The notes under the pieces are model-generated. The model worked only from the letters and a program-made list of their open reading frames with translations. It was not told the origin of the DNA and did not search any database. The translations under genes were made by a program, and so were the position numbers. This document shows, in pieces, positions 35,032 through 43,696 of a stretch of DNA of 64,000 nt. Every line of letters starts with the position of its first letter. Position 1 is the stretch's first letter. The stretch comes from CAZZBK01 sp964387325. GTDB lineage: Bacteria > Planctomycetota > Planctomycetia > Pirellulales > PNKZ01. The stretch spans positions 1 through 64,000 of the forward strand of contig CAYLYE010000002.1 of assembly GCA_964387325.1 (NCBI GenBank), given 5' to 3'.

Positions 35032-35439
35032 ATGAACCTGAACTTTTTTGCTCGTCGGACATGGTTGCGAAGCGTATTAGGCGTGGCGGGAGCGACCATG
35101 TTGCTCGGCCGAACCATGCAAGCAGCCGAAGGCAAGGTCTCCAACGGCTGTGTCAAAACGTGTCGTGAGTGTGCAGCTACTTGCAAGAACTGCGACATGT
35201 GCTGTCGTGCGGACAACCCCGTCTGCGCCAAGCAGTGCGAGGCCTGTCATCACATGTGCCTGGCCTGTGCCGCTGCGTGCGAGCAGGGCTTGCCCATCGC
35301 GTATGACACGTGCGTGATGTGCGAGAAGATGTGCATAGCTTGCGCGGAACGCTGCGAGAAGTCGGGCAAGGATTGTTGCAAGATGTGCGCCGAGACGTGC
35401 CGCAAATGTGCGGCGGCGTGCAAGGCGGCCCGCAGCTAA
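35032..35439 (+). CDS. Tat-exported four-helix-bundle copper-binding protein (Csp1/DUF326-like)
   Basis: ATG at 35032 with GAGGAG nine nt upstream gives 135 residues; the frame opens 60 nt earlier. The N-terminus is a twin-arginine signal (FARRTWLRSVLGVAGATMLL). The mature part of about 105 residues holds 24 cysteines in CxxxC and CxxC spacing along predicted helices, ending CRKCAAAC. This is the pattern of copper-storage proteins, where Cys line the inside of a four-helix bundle and bind many Cu(I) ions; Csp1 of methanotrophs is the Tat-exported precedent. It probably stores or buffers copper outside the cytoplasm. A perfect hairpin at 35460-35492 may end the transcript. Confidence 0.85.
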   Translation: MNLNFFARRTWLRSVLGVAGATMLLGRTMQAAEGKVSNGCVKTCRECAATCKNCDMCCRADNPVCAKQCEACHHMCLACAAACEQGLPIAYDTCVMCEKMCIACAERCEKSGKDCCKMCAETCRKCAAACKAARS

Positions 35440-35459
35440 TCGAGTGCGGTAAACATAGT

Positions 35460-35492
35460 GACCGGCGCTGTTCGTGGAGAGTAGCGCCGGTC
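35460..35492 (+). terminator. Probable terminator of the copper-storage gene
   Basis: A perfect 10-bp stem, arms GACCGGCGCT and AGCGCCGGTC, with a 13-nt loop lies 20 nt after the stop codon. The following sequence (GTGTTTGTC) is only modestly T-rich, so it may be an imperfect intrinsic terminator or an mRNA-stabilising hairpin. Confidence 0.55.
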
Positions 35493-35710
35493 GTGTTTGT
35501 CGGGAAGAGCGTAATAACGCAAGAGGAGTTTTTTCCGCCTGAAAAAAACTTCGCAAAACTGACGTTGTCTGTTTTGCGCGTCGTTTGCTAAGTTCCCTCC
35601 GGTGGTCGGATGGATTCGATCGCTTGGCGAGGGGACCCAGTGCTGAATGGATTCGGCGCTCCCCCTTTTCTCTTTTCCCTGGCGGGGTAGTCAAGTTGCC
35701 GGGGGTTATC

Positions 35711-35800
35711 GAGGTTCGGGTAATTAAGTTTACAGGACGACCAGCGGGAGTCTGTACATACCGGCCTCGCGATGCTCGGCCTAATAAGCCGATTACCTGA
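35711..35800 (+). repeat. Dispersed ~90-bp element, copy 1
   Basis: Read on the plus strand it begins GAGGTTCGGGTAATTAAGTT and ends GATTACCTGA. The inverse complement of 51783-51873 aligns over its full length, with about 75 of 90 positions identical by eye. The ends carry an imperfect inverted repeat (GGTAAT/ATTACC). It lies in the 364-nt gap 35440-35803, next to the stop codon of the Gfo/Idh gene; the rest of that gap holds only the hairpin at 35460. Confidence 0.7.
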
Positions 35801-35803
35801 CGA

Positions 35804-36940
35804 TCAAAGGCCCATCACCTCGGCCAGTTTTACGAGGCGGCTTTTTTCGCCCATCGATTTGACCCCCGCGTGAATAATGGCGGTCACTTCGAGAATCTCC
35901 TGATGGGGCACCGGCTCGACACCCGTCATCACCATCCGCCGAAAGGTGTCCGCCTGATTGAGCATCTGGTAGTGATGCCCATACCAGTAATGATCTTCAA
36001 TCGCCGGTGAGTAGGTGTACACCTTCTTGGCAAAGAAGGCGGTCGTCGAAGAGTACCGCGGGCCAGCATCGGGGCGACCGCACCACACTTCGGCCGGCGG
36101 CTTGTCGGGATACGTAATGAGCAGATGACAGGTATTACCATACTCGTACATGTTGACGGCCTCGACCCCCGCACCGCACAGGGTCATCACCATCCACACC
36201 GGATGCTGGCCATAAATGACCCAGCGGTCGTAGTCATGCGCGCCGGCCTGCGAGGCGAGCACATATTGCAGTGGCCCATACTCGCCCGAGGCTTTCATAC
36301 GCAACGTTTCTTCGGTTCCCCATTGATAGCGATAGATGCTCGACGACATCAGAGGCGCTTTGTGCTGACGAGCAAATTCGAGAATCTTGCGTGTGCCGGC
36401 CACCGACGCGCCGATCGGCTTGTCGCAGAACGTGGGGAGCCCGCGCTCCAGGCCCGGAGCACAAAGATCGAAATGATCTTCGCCATAACCGCTGGCGTCG
36501 CCCACCCACACGGCATCGACCTCTTTAACCATTTGCTCCAGAGATGTGCAGACCTGCACGCCCGGAAACGCCTCGCAGAAAATCTTGGCAATTTCCGGAT
36601 CTTGTTCGTAGTAATGTGAAATCACCGTATTGCCAAACGGCCAGCGGTTGAACGTCATCTGCGGGTTGCGTAGGTAGTTGTGAAACAACTGCACCGTGCC
36701 GGGATCTTTGTACTTCTTGATCGCATCGAGATTGCACTCGGGATGAAAATACTGAGCAAAGTGCCACGTGTGACCATTGAGCCGCTGCGCCTTACCTTGA
36801 ATGCGAGCCGAGACCACGCCAATCTTCAAAACCTTGTCTGGCTTGGTCGCCGTTTCGGCAGCAGGAGCATTCGGGGCAAGAAATTGCGAACCGGCCGCAA
36901 GGGCCGCCGCAGAGAGTAACTGTCGACGCTGTGGATTCAT
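35804..36940 (-). CDS. Exported Gfo/Idh/MocA-family oxidoreductase
   Basis: ATG at 36940 gives 378 residues with a Tat-like signal (NPQRRQLLSAAALAAGSQF). After KVLKIGVVSARI (entry of the Rossmann fold, though without a classical GxGxxG) come DAVWVGDASGYGEDH, the conserved FCDKPIG (usual EKP becomes DKP) and SSIYRYQWG. The C-terminal domain contains AGAHDYDRWVIYGQHPVW and MYEYGNTCHLLITYP. The family uses NAD(P) on sugars and inositols; Tat export with bound cofactor is common in planctomycetes. The weak nucleotide motif leaves enzymatic activity uncertain. The 3' end abuts the dispersed 90-bp element. Confidence 0.82.
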   Translation of the reverse strand: MNPQRRQLLSAAALAAGSQFLAPNAPAAETATKPDKVLKIGVVSARIQGKAQRLNGHTWHFAQYFHPECNLDAIKKYKDPGTVQLFHNYLRNPQMTFNRWPFGNTVISHYYEQDPEIAKIFCEAFPGVQVCTSLEQMVKEVDAVWVGDASGYGEDHFDLCAPGLERGLPTFCDKPIGASVAGTRKILEFARQHKAPLMSSSIYRYQWGTEETLRMKASGEYGPLQYVLASQAGAHDYDRWVIYGQHPVWMVMTLCGAGVEAVNMYEYGNTCHLLITYPDKPPAEVWCGRPDAGPRYSSTTAFFAKKVYTYSPAIEDHYWYGHHYQMLNQADTFRRMVMTGVEPVPHQEILEVTAIIHAGVKSMGEKSRLVKLAEVMGL

Positions 36941-37114
36941 GGGATAAAATCTGCGCGAAAGGGTGAAGTTCAAATGCAAGCATCTAGCAGTCTAACTGCG
37001 ACCCGCGAGAGTGACAACAAAATCGATCCATGTGACGCACCGGACTCCGCATGTAGAATTCAACGTCTTGATTCGTAGTCACTCCCTCACCCGCTCGACT
37101 CTGGTTGGTTCACT

Positions 37115-38161
37115 GTGCTTGGTCTCCATCGCACTGAAGTCGTTAATCTGATTTCCCACTGGGAGTTTCCTCTCGCACATGCGGCGCGGCTCTGGCGATA
37201 TGTTTATGTCGATAACATGCAAGACTTCTCCGCGATGATCGACTTGCCCGTGTTATTACGCCAGCGGCTCGCTCAAGACGTCTCCTGGAAGCTACCCCGG
37301 CTCGTGCAGGAAGTTCGCAGCGACGATCAACGCACGCGCAAGTTTCTGCTGGCACTCGTCGACGGAGTTGTCATCGAGACAGTACTCATGCAGCAGCGCA
37401 ACCGCTGGACGGTCTGCCTCAGCTCCCAGGCTGGCTGTCCACTCGGCTGTGTGTTTTGCGCCACCGGTCAAGCTGGCTTCACTCGAAACCTGACCTCCGC
37501 CGAGATCGTGTCGCAAGTCCTATTCAGCGAGCAGGTTCTCCGTTGCGAATCGTTAGGCCATGTGCGCAACGTGGTCGTCATGGGCATGGGCGAACCATTA
37601 CTCAATTACGACGCGATGCTCAAGGCTCTCGATATCCTGCACGATCCCGGCGGACTAGCGCTCGGCGGCAAGCAGATCACTCTGAGTACGGTCGGCGTCG
37701 TGCCAGGCATCATCCAACTCGCCGACGAGCGACGTCCTTACTCGCTGGCGGTCTCGCTACATGCGGCCACCCAAGCAGATCGGGCAGAGCTACTGCCCGT
37801 TGCGCGGACTTGGCCGCTCGACGAGTTGCTCGACGCCTGCCGTTACTATACGCGGCAACTCGATCGCCGAGTCTTCATCGAGTGGACGTTGATCGCTGGC
37901 CAGAACGACTCGGTCGATACCGCACGACAGTTGGCCGAGTTGCTCCATAAACTGCCCGCGCAGGTCAATTTAATTCCGCTCAATCGGACGCGCGGTTACG
38001 ACGGCGCCCCGGGCGAGCCCGACATGGTCGAGCGGTTTCATCGCACCCTGCGCGATCGTGGCCTGAAGGTGAGCGTCCGTCAGCGGCGGGGCATCGACAT
38101 TGCCGCCGGTTGCGGTCAACTTGCCGGTATGGTGTCGTTGAGCGACTCCGTTTCGCAGTAA
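37115..38161 (+). CDS. rlmN: 23S rRNA (adenine-2503-C2)-methyltransferase
   Basis: 348 residues from a GTG at 37115; the usual N-terminal helical region (HAARLWRYVYVDNMQDFSAM) fits this start. The radical-SAM cluster motif is CPLGCVFC (Cys 108, 112 and 115), followed by ATGQAGFTRNLT and VVVMGMGEPLLNYD. The second catalytic cysteine lies in DIAAGCGQLAG (Cys 333). Together these are specific for RlmN, which methylates A2503 of 23S rRNA and A37 of some tRNAs. C-terminal PLNRTRGYDG is the usual substrate loop. Cfr is a less likely reading because the housekeeping context and sequence blocks are RlmN-like. Confidence 0.93.
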   Translation: MLGLHRTEVVNLISHWEFPLAHAARLWRYVYVDNMQDFSAMIDLPVLLRQRLAQDVSWKLPRLVQEVRSDDQRTRKFLLALVDGVVIETVLMQQRNRWTVCLSSQAGCPLGCVFCATGQAGFTRNLTSAEIVSQVLFSEQVLRCESLGHVRNVVVMGMGEPLLNYDAMLKALDILHDPGGLALGGKQITLSTVGVVPGIIQLADERRPYSLAVSLHAATQADRAELLPVARTWPLDELLDACRYYTRQLDRRVFIEWTLIAGQNDSVDTARQLAELLHKLPAQVNLIPLNRTRGYDGAPGEPDMVERFHRTLRDRGLKVSVRQRRGIDIAAGCGQLAGMVSLSDSVSQ

Positions 38162-38302
38162 AGATCGCCATTCCGGATCGATCCATCTGGCCAGTTTGGC
38201 AGCTCTCTCACCGTTATGCTACGATAACCACTTCGATCGCTTTTCAGTTTTTCTGGCAGAACTCTCTGCCTTCCGATGGTGTGTTTGTCGATCAGGTGCC
38301 AC

Positions 38303-40300
38303 ATGCGATGCATGGTGTCGTTCCGTGTCCTGGGGATAGCCGTAGCTACACTGGGACTGCTTGTTGACCTCGCCTCAGCAGCCTCGCCGCAGAGCAAAAG
38401 CCTGCCTTGGTCGTTCAAGCCGATTGCGAATCCCAAACCGCCACAGGTCAGCCAGGCGAATTGGGCCCGAGATGATCTCGATCGTTTCGTGCTCGCGACA
38501 CTCGAACAGCAGAAGCTTGTCCCCAACCGCGATGCTGATCGCTACGTGCTAATGCGTCGCGTGACACTCGATCTTACCGGCTTGCCTCCGAGCGAGGATC
38601 AGATCGCCGCGTTCCTCGCCGATCGATCGAATGACGATCAGGCGCTGGCTAAAGTTGTCGATCGACTCCTGACTTCACCGCGCTTTGGCGAACGATGGGC
38701 GCGTCACTGGCTCGATGTGGTGCATTACGCCGACAGTGCCGGCAGGACTTTTAATCCACCGCTGACGTATGCTTGGCGCTACCGCGACTACGTGATCGAC
38801 GCCTTCAATCAAGACAAGCCTTACGATCGCTTCGTGCTCGAACAACTCAGCGGCGATTTGCTGCCCGCCAAGACTCTTGCCGAACGCCGCGAGAATCTCG
38901 TCGCCACGGGCATGCTCGCACTCACGGCTTTTGATCTGCAAGCGCTCGACTCGCGGCAGTATGAGATGGACTGCATCGACGATCAGATCGACGTGCTCTC
39001 GCGGACATTTTTGGGGCTGACGATCGCCTGTGCCCGTTGTCACGACCACAAGTACGACCCGGTAAGCACACGCGATTATTACGCCCTGGCGGGCATATTC
39101 TACAGCTCACGGTCCCGGCCCGGGGTCTCGTATCGCGGCTCGGGCAATGGCTACGTCGATCATGAAGAGTTGATCACGCTCCCCATTGCGCTGGGGACCA
39201 AAGCGGTCGCTGCGAAGCTCGTGCCGGGGGTCCATTCGATGAACGACTACAACGATGAGTGGCGGACAGGCAAACGCAACATCCGTTATACGACCGATCC
39301 GAATTTGTGCATCGGGCTCGCCGACGACGAGATCAACGACTGTGCGATACGAGTGAAGGGGGACCCGCACGATCATGGCGAGACACCGTCACGCGGCGAC
39401 CTACGTATTCCCGCGCTGCCGCGCATGACCCGACCTGGCAGTCAATCCAGCGGACGACTGGAACTGGCCAAATGGATCACGTCGCGCGATCATCCGCTCA
39501 CGGCGCGGGTCATAACCAATCGCGTCTGGCAACACCTGTTTGGGCGTGGTCTCGTATCGACGAGTGACGACTTTGGCGTGATGAGCGAGCCCCCATCGCA
39601 TCCTGAACTGCTCGACTTTTTATCGCGGCGGTTGATGGACCAGGGGTGGTCGCTCAAAAAGCTGATTCGCTCGATCGTGCTAAGCCGGACCTATCGACTC
39701 AGCAGCGATACCGTCGGCACGACGGCCAAGGACACGGATGCCGACAATCGTTACTACTGGCGCGCCAATCTACGTCGTCTCGAGTTCGAACCGCTCCGTG
39801 ACAGCCTATTGTTCGTTGCCGGGCGGTTGTCGTTCGATCGGCCCGAGGGGGTGCAAGTGACGGGCATTGGTGGCAAGAGCAACAAGACCTCGGTAGCCAG
39901 CGTGCTCGATCTCGACGACTCGTGCCGTACCGTCTATTTGCCCGTGATCCGCTCGCGACTGCCCGACTCGTATGGCACGTTCGACTTTCCTGACCCGTGC
40001 CAGATCGTGGGTCAACGTGAGGTGACGACCGTCGCGCCGCAGGCCTTGTTCTTCATGAACAATCGGCTCGTGTCGAACTGTGCGGCCGAGGTGGTCGACG
40101 AACTGGCCAAGTCGGCCAAGCCGAACGACGCCGCGCGGGTCAACTCGTTGTATCTACGATTGCTGGGGCGACCTGCTACGGCAGACGAGCTGCGCGACGT
40201 GGCTGGACTATTGCCGAGCCTAGCTTCGTCGCCAGCCGAAAATTGGACGACGCTCGTACAAGCGTTGTTGTGCAGCGCCCCGTTTCGTTATGTGCGATAA
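38303..40300 (+). CDS. Short PSD1 protein (DUF1549/DUF1553) without the N-terminal cytochrome segment
   Basis: From ATG at 38303 (AGG six nt before it) about 665 residues; ATG at 38312 is an alternative. A signal peptide leads to DUF1549 with DDLDRFVLATLEQQKLVPN, WARHWLDVVHYADSAGR and ACARCHDHKYDPVS (Cys 243 and 246, His 247). The linker is short, and DUF1553 follows with RVITNRVWQHLFGRGLV, DFGVMSEPPSHPELLDFL and REVTTVAPQALFFMNN. The PSCyt1 CxxCH region of the two other PSD1 proteins is missing, so only one haem site remains. The DUF1501 gene starts 13 nt downstream in the same operon. Confidence 0.9.
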   Translation: MRCMVSFRVLGIAVATLGLLVDLASAASPQSKSLPWSFKPIANPKPPQVSQANWARDDLDRFVLATLEQQKLVPNRDADRYVLMRRVTLDLTGLPPSEDQIAAFLADRSNDDQALAKVVDRLLTSPRFGERWARHWLDVVHYADSAGRTFNPPLTYAWRYRDYVIDAFNQDKPYDRFVLEQLSGDLLPAKTLAERRENLVATGMLALTAFDLQALDSRQYEMDCIDDQIDVLSRTFLGLTIACARCHDHKYDPVSTRDYYALAGIFYSSRSRPGVSYRGSGNGYVDHEELITLPIALGTKAVAAKLVPGVHSMNDYNDEWRTGKRNIRYTTDPNLCIGLADDEINDCAIRVKGDPHDHGETPSRGDLRIPALPRMTRPGSQSSGRLELAKWITSRDHPLTARVITNRVWQHLFGRGLVSTSDDFGVMSEPPSHPELLDFLSRRLMDQGWSLKKLIRSIVLSRTYRLSSDTVGTTAKDTDADNRYYWRANLRRLEFEPLRDSLLFVAGRLSFDRPEGVQVTGIGGKSNKTSVASVLDLDDSCRTVYLPVIRSRLPDSYGTFDFPDPCQIVGQREVTTVAPQALFFMNNRLVSNCAAEVVDELAKSAKPNDAARVNSLYLRLLGRPATADELRDVAGLLPSLASSPAENWTTLVQALLCSAPFRYVR

Positions 40301-40313
40301 CTTCGTGTGAAAG

Positions 40314-41708
40314 ATGAACTGGACAACCTTCATGCCTCACCATCGATCGTTGCCTCGCAGCGACTCGCGTCGCCGCTTGCTACAGCAAACGGCCACCGGA
40401 TTTGGTTGGTTGGCGCTGCAGGCGCTCGCCACCGAGTCGGCTCGCGCAGCCGAACCGCGCTACCGCTCGCCACTGGCTCCCAAGGAGCCCCACTATCAGC
40501 CCCGGGCCAAGCGCGTGATCTTCCTGTTCATGGCCGGAGGACCATCACACCTGGACACGTTTGATTGGAAGCCCGAACTGGCCCGCGTGGGGCGTGGAGG
40601 GGGCAAAAGTCAATTGCTCGCACCGGTCGTCGACTTCGCCCCGGCCGGCAAGAGCGGCATTCACATGGCCACGATCTTTCCACACTTGTCCCGGCATGCC
40701 GATGATCTATGCTTGCTCAACGGCGTTACGACCGGCAACCCGGGCCATCAACAAGCGACCGTCGCACTCCACACCGGTAGCGAGAATTTTGTCCGCCCCT
40801 CGCTCGGTGCCTGGGTCACCTACGGCCTGGGGACCGAGGCCCAGGATCTGCCCGGCTTCGTTACGATCGATCCGATCAACGATCTCGGCGGGGCAATGAA
40901 CTACGGCTCGGCGTTTTTGCCCGCCAGCTACCAAGGCACGCGGCTCGGAGCAGGGCAGGGGAGTGTCCCCAACATTGCCAACCGTCGCCTCGACAGCGCC
41001 GAGCAGCGCCGGCAACTCGACTTCGTGCAGCGCACCAATCGCCGACTGCTCGACCAGTTGCCCGACAACCCCGAGCTCGAAGGACTCATCGAGTCGTACG
41101 AGCTGGCCTTCAAGATGCAAACCTCGGTCCCTGACACGCTCAGTTTCGACAACGAGCCCGACTCGATTCGCGAACTCTACGGTCTCGACGACGGCGAAAC
41201 TCGCAACTTCGCCTCACAATGCCTGATGGCGCGACGGTTAGCCGAGAAAGGGGTGCGATTCATTCAGCTCACCAGCCCCGGTTGGGACCACCATAACAAC
41301 CTCCGCGAGCACATCACGCGCGGCGCCACCTCGATCGACAAACCAATCGCCGGGCTGATTGCCGACCTCAAACAGCGTGACATGCTTAAAGACACGCTGA
41401 TCGTCTGGGGAGGCGAGTTCGGCCGCACGGCGCGTGACGACAAAGGAGACGGCAACGGTCGCGGACATGCCAACAAGGGGTTCTCAATGTGGATGGCCGG
41501 CGGCGGTGTGAAAGGGGGCCTGCGCTACGGCAAGACCGACGAGCTGGGCGAGGTCGCCGTCGAGGGAACGATGGATACGCATGATGTCCACGCCACGATT
41601 TTATATCTGCTTGGCCTCGACCACGAAGGGCTCACCTATCGCTACGCCGGCCGCGACTTCCGGTTGACCGACACGAAAGGGAAAGTCCATCGCGGGATTT
41701 TGAGTTAA
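40314..41708 (+). CDS. DUF1501 protein, partner of the short PSD1 gene
   Basis: 464 residues from ATG at 40314; a second ATG at codon 7 is possible. The Tat-type signal is DSRRRLLQQTATGFGWLALQ. Family blocks: FLFMAGGPSHLDTFDWKPEL, PHLSRHADDLCLLNGV, RFIQLTSPGWDHHNNL, VWGGEFGRTARD and GRGHANKGFSMWMAGGG. It completes the third PSD1/DUF1501 pair. Its last codons include a TTGAGT that doubles as a possible -35 for the small gene downstream. Confidence 0.92.
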   Translation: MNWTTFMPHHRSLPRSDSRRRLLQQTATGFGWLALQALATESARAAEPRYRSPLAPKEPHYQPRAKRVIFLFMAGGPSHLDTFDWKPELARVGRGGGKSQLLAPVVDFAPAGKSGIHMATIFPHLSRHADDLCLLNGVTTGNPGHQQATVALHTGSENFVRPSLGAWVTYGLGTEAQDLPGFVTIDPINDLGGAMNYGSAFLPASYQGTRLGAGQGSVPNIANRRLDSAEQRRQLDFVQRTNRRLLDQLPDNPELEGLIESYELAFKMQTSVPDTLSFDNEPDSIRELYGLDDGETRNFASQCLMARRLAEKGVRFIQLTSPGWDHHNNLREHITRGATSIDKPIAGLIADLKQRDMLKDTLIVWGGEFGRTARDDKGDGNGRGHANKGFSMWMAGGGVKGGLRYGKTDELGEVAVEGTMDTHDVHATILYLLGLDHEGLTYRYAGRDFRLTDTKGKVHRGILS

Positions 41709-41727
41709 TATCTCGACTGCGTATAAT
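41700..41727 (+). promoter_or_regulatory. Sigma-70-like promoter for the 70-residue gene
   Basis: TTGAGT (41700-41705, within the last codons of the DUF1501 gene) and a perfect TATAAT (41722-41727) are separated by 16 nt. The expected start near 41734 leaves a 34-nt leader before the ATG at 41768. Confidence 0.5.
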
Positions 41728-41767
41728 GGCTTGATCGAGTCGTAACTTGTGCTGAAGTAGGTGACTC

Positions 41768-41980
41768 ATGGATCGCGAAACGATCGCTCGACTGATGCAA
41801 CGCCAGCCATTCGAGCCCTTTGAATTACACGTATCGAGCGGCGAAACTTATCGAGTGCGGCACCCTGAATTGGCCGTGCTAGGAAAAGCCAAGATCATCA
41901 TTGTTGATCCCGAGACGGACACCGTCGATATCGTCGGCTTGTTGCATGTCACACGTGTGCGAACCATGCAACCCGTTTAG
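41768..41980 (+). CDS. Small conserved planctomycete protein
   Basis: 70 residues. The pattern MQRQPFEPFELHVSSGETYRV, HPELAVLGKAKIIIVDPETD and VDIVGLLHVTRV fits a small beta-rich family often seen in planctomycetes, in which a QPFxPF motif is the clearest mark. There is no signal peptide. No function is established; members occur in several unrelated genomic settings, including near mobile genes. A good promoter lies upstream. Confidence 0.75.
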   Translation: MDRETIARLMQRQPFEPFELHVSSGETYRVRHPELAVLGKAKIIIVDPETDTVDIVGLLHVTRVRTMQPV

Positions 41981-41992
41981 GTCTGTTCCATC

Positions 41993-42015
41993 GGTCATGC
42001 ACGGAGTGCATGACC
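41993..42015. repeat. Perfect 10-bp palindrome, REP-like
   Basis: Arms GGTCATGCAC and GTGCATGACC enclose a GGA loop, 12 nt after the small gene's stop codon. There is no T-tract after it. The form suggests a REP-type repeat or mRNA 3' hairpin. Confidence 0.6.
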
Positions 42016-42077
42016 TACTAGTCTACGCAAGCCGTATCGGACCTCGTGGGTACGTTAGCGGGAGAGTGGAACATCAT

Positions 42078-42473
42078 ATGTCACGAAATAAAGACGGAAT
42101 ATGGTATTGGCTGATCATATTGGGCGCAGTCGTAACTCCCATAGGGATTGTGCTCGAATATGCCTGGCCATTTTCTGAAACGAACGTATCGGTCCATAAC
42201 ACGGGTCATACCGTGATTCAGTCAGTCGTGATCCATATAGGCAGGCGTTCCTACTACATTGGCGACATTGCTCCGGACAGTTCGGCTAGTATCGATGCTA
42301 AATCGTACATCAAAGAGGATGTGGACGTTGAGTTTGTGACCGAAGATGGAAAACAACAGAGACTTCATGTTGGCCATTTCGGTGGACTAGATGGAGCGGA
42401 TAGTGAATCCATTCGGTTTCAACTGAAGGATGGGGAAATCGTAGGCTCTGAACATCTGTTAGGATATTATTGA
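42078..42473 (+). CDS. Membrane-anchored hypothetical protein
   Basis: 131 residues from ATG at 42078 (GGGAGAG about 12 nt upstream). One transmembrane segment, IWYWLIILGAVVTPIGIVLEYAW, lies near the N-terminus. The remainder (ETNVSVHNTGHTVIQSVVIHI, SIDAKSYIKEDVDVEFVTEDG) looks like an extracytoplasmic beta domain. The local base composition is richer in A+T than the neighbours, which hints at recent acquisition. No family is recognised, and the gene may be coincidental, but codon periodicity and the membrane segment favour a real gene. Confidence 0.55.
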   Translation: MSRNKDGIWYWLIILGAVVTPIGIVLEYAWPFSETNVSVHNTGHTVIQSVVIHIGRRSYYIGDIAPDSSASIDAKSYIKEDVDVEFVTEDGKQQRLHVGHFGGLDGADSESIRFQLKDGEIVGSEHLLGYY

Positions 42474-42508
42474 CATTTGCGAGCATAATTTGAATTGAAA
42501 AACGTCGT

Positions 42509-43696
42509 TCAATAATCGGCAATCGACCCGTCGGGGTACCGGCCGCGGGTGGGCCACTCGGGCGTGCGGGGCAGCTTGTTTAACTCGGCTAATCGCGCTT
42601 CGTCAATCTCGCAGCCGATGCCGGGTTCGGTCGGCAGCGAAGCATAGCCCGCCTCGTCGACCGTCCAACTCTTCTTGACCAAGCCCTTGGGGGTGATGCT
42701 CGGGTAGTACTCGTGGATCAGGAAGTACGGCACCGACGCGCTGGCGTGCAAACTGGCGGTCATCCCCAGGTCGGTCGTCACGCAGTGCGGGGCAATCGGC
42801 ACCTGATACGCCTCGCCGAGCGTGGCGATCTTTTTGAGCTGCGATATGCCACCCGTGTGCGCGCAGTCGACTTGCAGAATATCGGCGCAGCCTTCCTGCA
42901 AGTACGTGATCACGTCCCAAATGGTGCGGGCCTGCTCACCGACAGCCAGCGGAATGTTGATCGCTTGCTTGAGTCGCTTGAACACCTCGATATTGCCCGG
43001 CACGGCGGGCTCTTCGATGTAGAGCAGATCGTACGGTTTGACGGCCGAGGCGAACTGGATCAGGAACGGCGGCGGCATCGCACAGTGGGCGTCGAACATG
43101 ACGAGTCCATCGGACCCCACCTGTTGCCGAGCCCGCTCGATCATTTTGACAAAGCCCTCGATCTGGGCCGGCGTGCCCGAGAAGGGTTGCGGCCCCGCGC
43201 CGACTTTAGTGGCCTTGGCCGAGGGATACACGCGAACCTTGTCGCGCGTCGGGCCACCGAGTAGCCGATAGACGGGTACCCCCCAGAGCTTGCCCGTGAT
43301 GTCCCACAGCGCCATGTCGATGCCGGCGAGCGTGTGGGTCATGAAGGGGCCACCGCGAATGTCTCGATGCGAGCGATAAATTTTCTGCCAGAGGTACTCG
43401 ATGCGTGTGGGATTCTCACCGTCGATCAACTCGAACAGCGAATGGACGAGTGCCGAGGCGACGTTGACTTCAAGCTGATCGATCTCGCCCCAACCGGTGA
43501 CACCATGGTTGGTCTCCAGTTTGATATACACCTTGCGATTGAAAGGGATCGGCGTGATTTTTGTGATCTTGATGGTCGATGTGCGGTCGGTCACGTTGGC
43601 GGCCGGGTTGTCGGCGGCGCTGATCGAGTCGGCAAGGATCGTCTGGGCGGCGGCGACCGTCCCGAGCGAGGTGAGTAACTGGCGGCGATTCCACAT
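42509..43696 (-). CDS. Tat-exported enolase-superfamily enzyme (mandelate racemase/dehydratase type)
   Basis: ATG at 43696 gives 395 residues; the longer frame adds an unlikely 57 residues. The N-terminus is a Tat signal (WNRRQLLTSLGTVAAAQ). The capping domain ends with TLAGIDMALWDITGKLWG. Metal ligands are in MFDAHCAM (Asp 202), YIEEP (Glu 228) and AVGEQ (Glu 254), and APHC holds His 304 as a likely acid/base. The pattern matches the MR/MLE group including sugar acid dehydratases such as those for galactonate. Export is unusual for this superfamily but occurs in planctomycetes. It is transcribed alone. Confidence 0.9.
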   Translation of the reverse strand: MWNRRQLLTSLGTVAAAQTILADSISAADNPAANVTDRTSTIKITKITPIPFNRKVYIKLETNHGVTGWGEIDQLEVNVASALVHSLFELIDGENPTRIEYLWQKIYRSHRDIRGGPFMTHTLAGIDMALWDITGKLWGVPVYRLLGGPTRDKVRVYPSAKATKVGAGPQPFSGTPAQIEGFVKMIERARQQVGSDGLVMFDAHCAMPPPFLIQFASAVKPYDLLYIEEPAVPGNIEVFKRLKQAINIPLAVGEQARTIWDVITYLQEGCADILQVDCAHTGGISQLKKIATLGEAYQVPIAPHCVTTDLGMTASLHASASVPYFLIHEYYPSITPKGLVKKSWTVDEAGYASLPTEPGIGCEIDEARLAELNKLPRTPEWPTRGRYPDGSIADY

